DNA of 64,000 nt from Megalonaias nervosa. Taxonomy: Eukaryota; Mollusca; Bivalvia; Unionida; Unionidae. The position numbers were made by a program, and so were the translations under genes. This document shows, piece by piece, positions 63,317 through 64,000 of this stretch. The DNA is taken from positions 1 through 64,000 of the forward strand of contig JAECUM010003734.1 in NCBI GenBank assembly GCA_016617855.1, read 5' to 3'. Positions within the stretch are counted from its first letter, which is position 1; each line of letters begins with the position of its first letter. Below the pieces are notes generated by a model. It was not told where the DNA came from. It ran no database searches and saw only the letters and a list, made by a program, of their open reading frames with translations.

Positions 63317-64000
63317 TACGTCCATGTACTTTTGACAGTGATTTATTTTGCTGCTGTAGATATTTTCTGATAGCATAGCTAAACTTAAAAATGTAACAAC
63401 ATATAATCTGTATATAGAATTCAGGTTTGCATGATGCTAATACAATGCTGAGAGAATCTAATTAAGTCTCTACTTCTTCCTGGCACAATTAATTCATTTT
63501 GTGAGTTTTGTCTTTGTTATTATCAATGTTTTTATACCCAAGTTTCAGTGTATAAAATCTTTTAATTACCATGCCTTACAGATATAAACATATGGTGTTA
63601 TTCTTACATTTTATTTGCTGCTCTTTGCATAATTTTTACCTCAACATATTTGTACATGAATTCTTTATAGAGCATAGGCTTTAAGACCATCCTACTTTTC
63701 TCACATCCTGCTTTGAACGGTCTAGTGATATCATAGAATGTATTGATTATTACATCAACACACGCCAAATGTTGTGGATGTTACGTTGCTGGAGTTATGG
63801 CATGGCAATGTTCTCTAAGATATTCATGATTTCAGTTATCTTTTCTGTGTTTTATCGACAACAGTGAAATTATTCGAACCTTTTTTAAGGGGTTTGTCTG
63901 CATTATAATCAGTGAGTTGTAGTGTTTAAGTCTTCAGCCATTGGCTTTATATTTTAAAATGACAACCCTTCCACATTGATGCATTAAAATCCCTAAAGCA

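Larger units (their letters stand above)
62722..64000. other. Intron 13, running off the window, with two MITEs
   Basis: The two elements at 62846-63023 and 63032-63316 are listed separately. From 63320 to the end I see only AT-rich intron. Confidence 0.55.

Overview
This window is eukaryotic. It is AT-rich, has GT-AG introns of up to about 16 kb, and carries dense minisatellites, SINEs, MITEs and decayed transposons. The one host gene recognised is the ortholog of the animal NIMA-related kinase NEK4. Two repeat types look, from memory, like those common in bivalve genomes: tandem arrays with AGGTCA half-sites, and a repeat head of the 'agctcaac-ggt-aaagaccag' type. My best guess is a lophotrochozoan, probably a bivalve mollusc. 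The species cannot be told from the sequence.

Layout. Positions 1-2420 (+) hold three consecutive decayed reading frames that look like part of a virus-like or Polinton-like element, entering from the left edge. A broken Ty3/Gypsy gag lies at 3620-4520 (-). Unassigned spacer follows, then a tRNA-derived SINE (7203-7530, -), a dead LINE reverse-transcriptase 3' part (8225-9060, +) and more spacer.

NEK4 starts at 10472 (+) and runs to at least 62721. I place 13 coding exons whose phases join without a break into 646 codons. Exons 1-6 encode the whole kinase domain; exons 7-13 encode a basic and serine-rich tail. The gene continues past the right edge. All remaining sequence up to 64000 is intron.

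The introns hold: a 2.4-kb DNA transposon with about 135-bp terminal inverted repeats and a broken transposase-like gene (26832-29237); a decayed DIRS-like retroelement (about 29.7-32.5 kb); at least six TA-flanked, pogo/Tigger-like non-autonomous elements or MITEs; at least four SINE families; and some 15 tandem arrays, often with 36-43-bp units. The most unusual is the 38-bp array of intron 5. It ends exactly at the exon 6 acceptor and repeats that acceptor about 18 times, each copy followed at once by a stop codon.

I found no rRNA gene, no intact tRNA gene, no CRISPR array and no prokaryotic operon. The long open frames at 42761-43178, 57389-57848, 61294-62058 and in the TA/TATG microsatellites come from repeat units divisible by three or from simple repeats, and are not genes.
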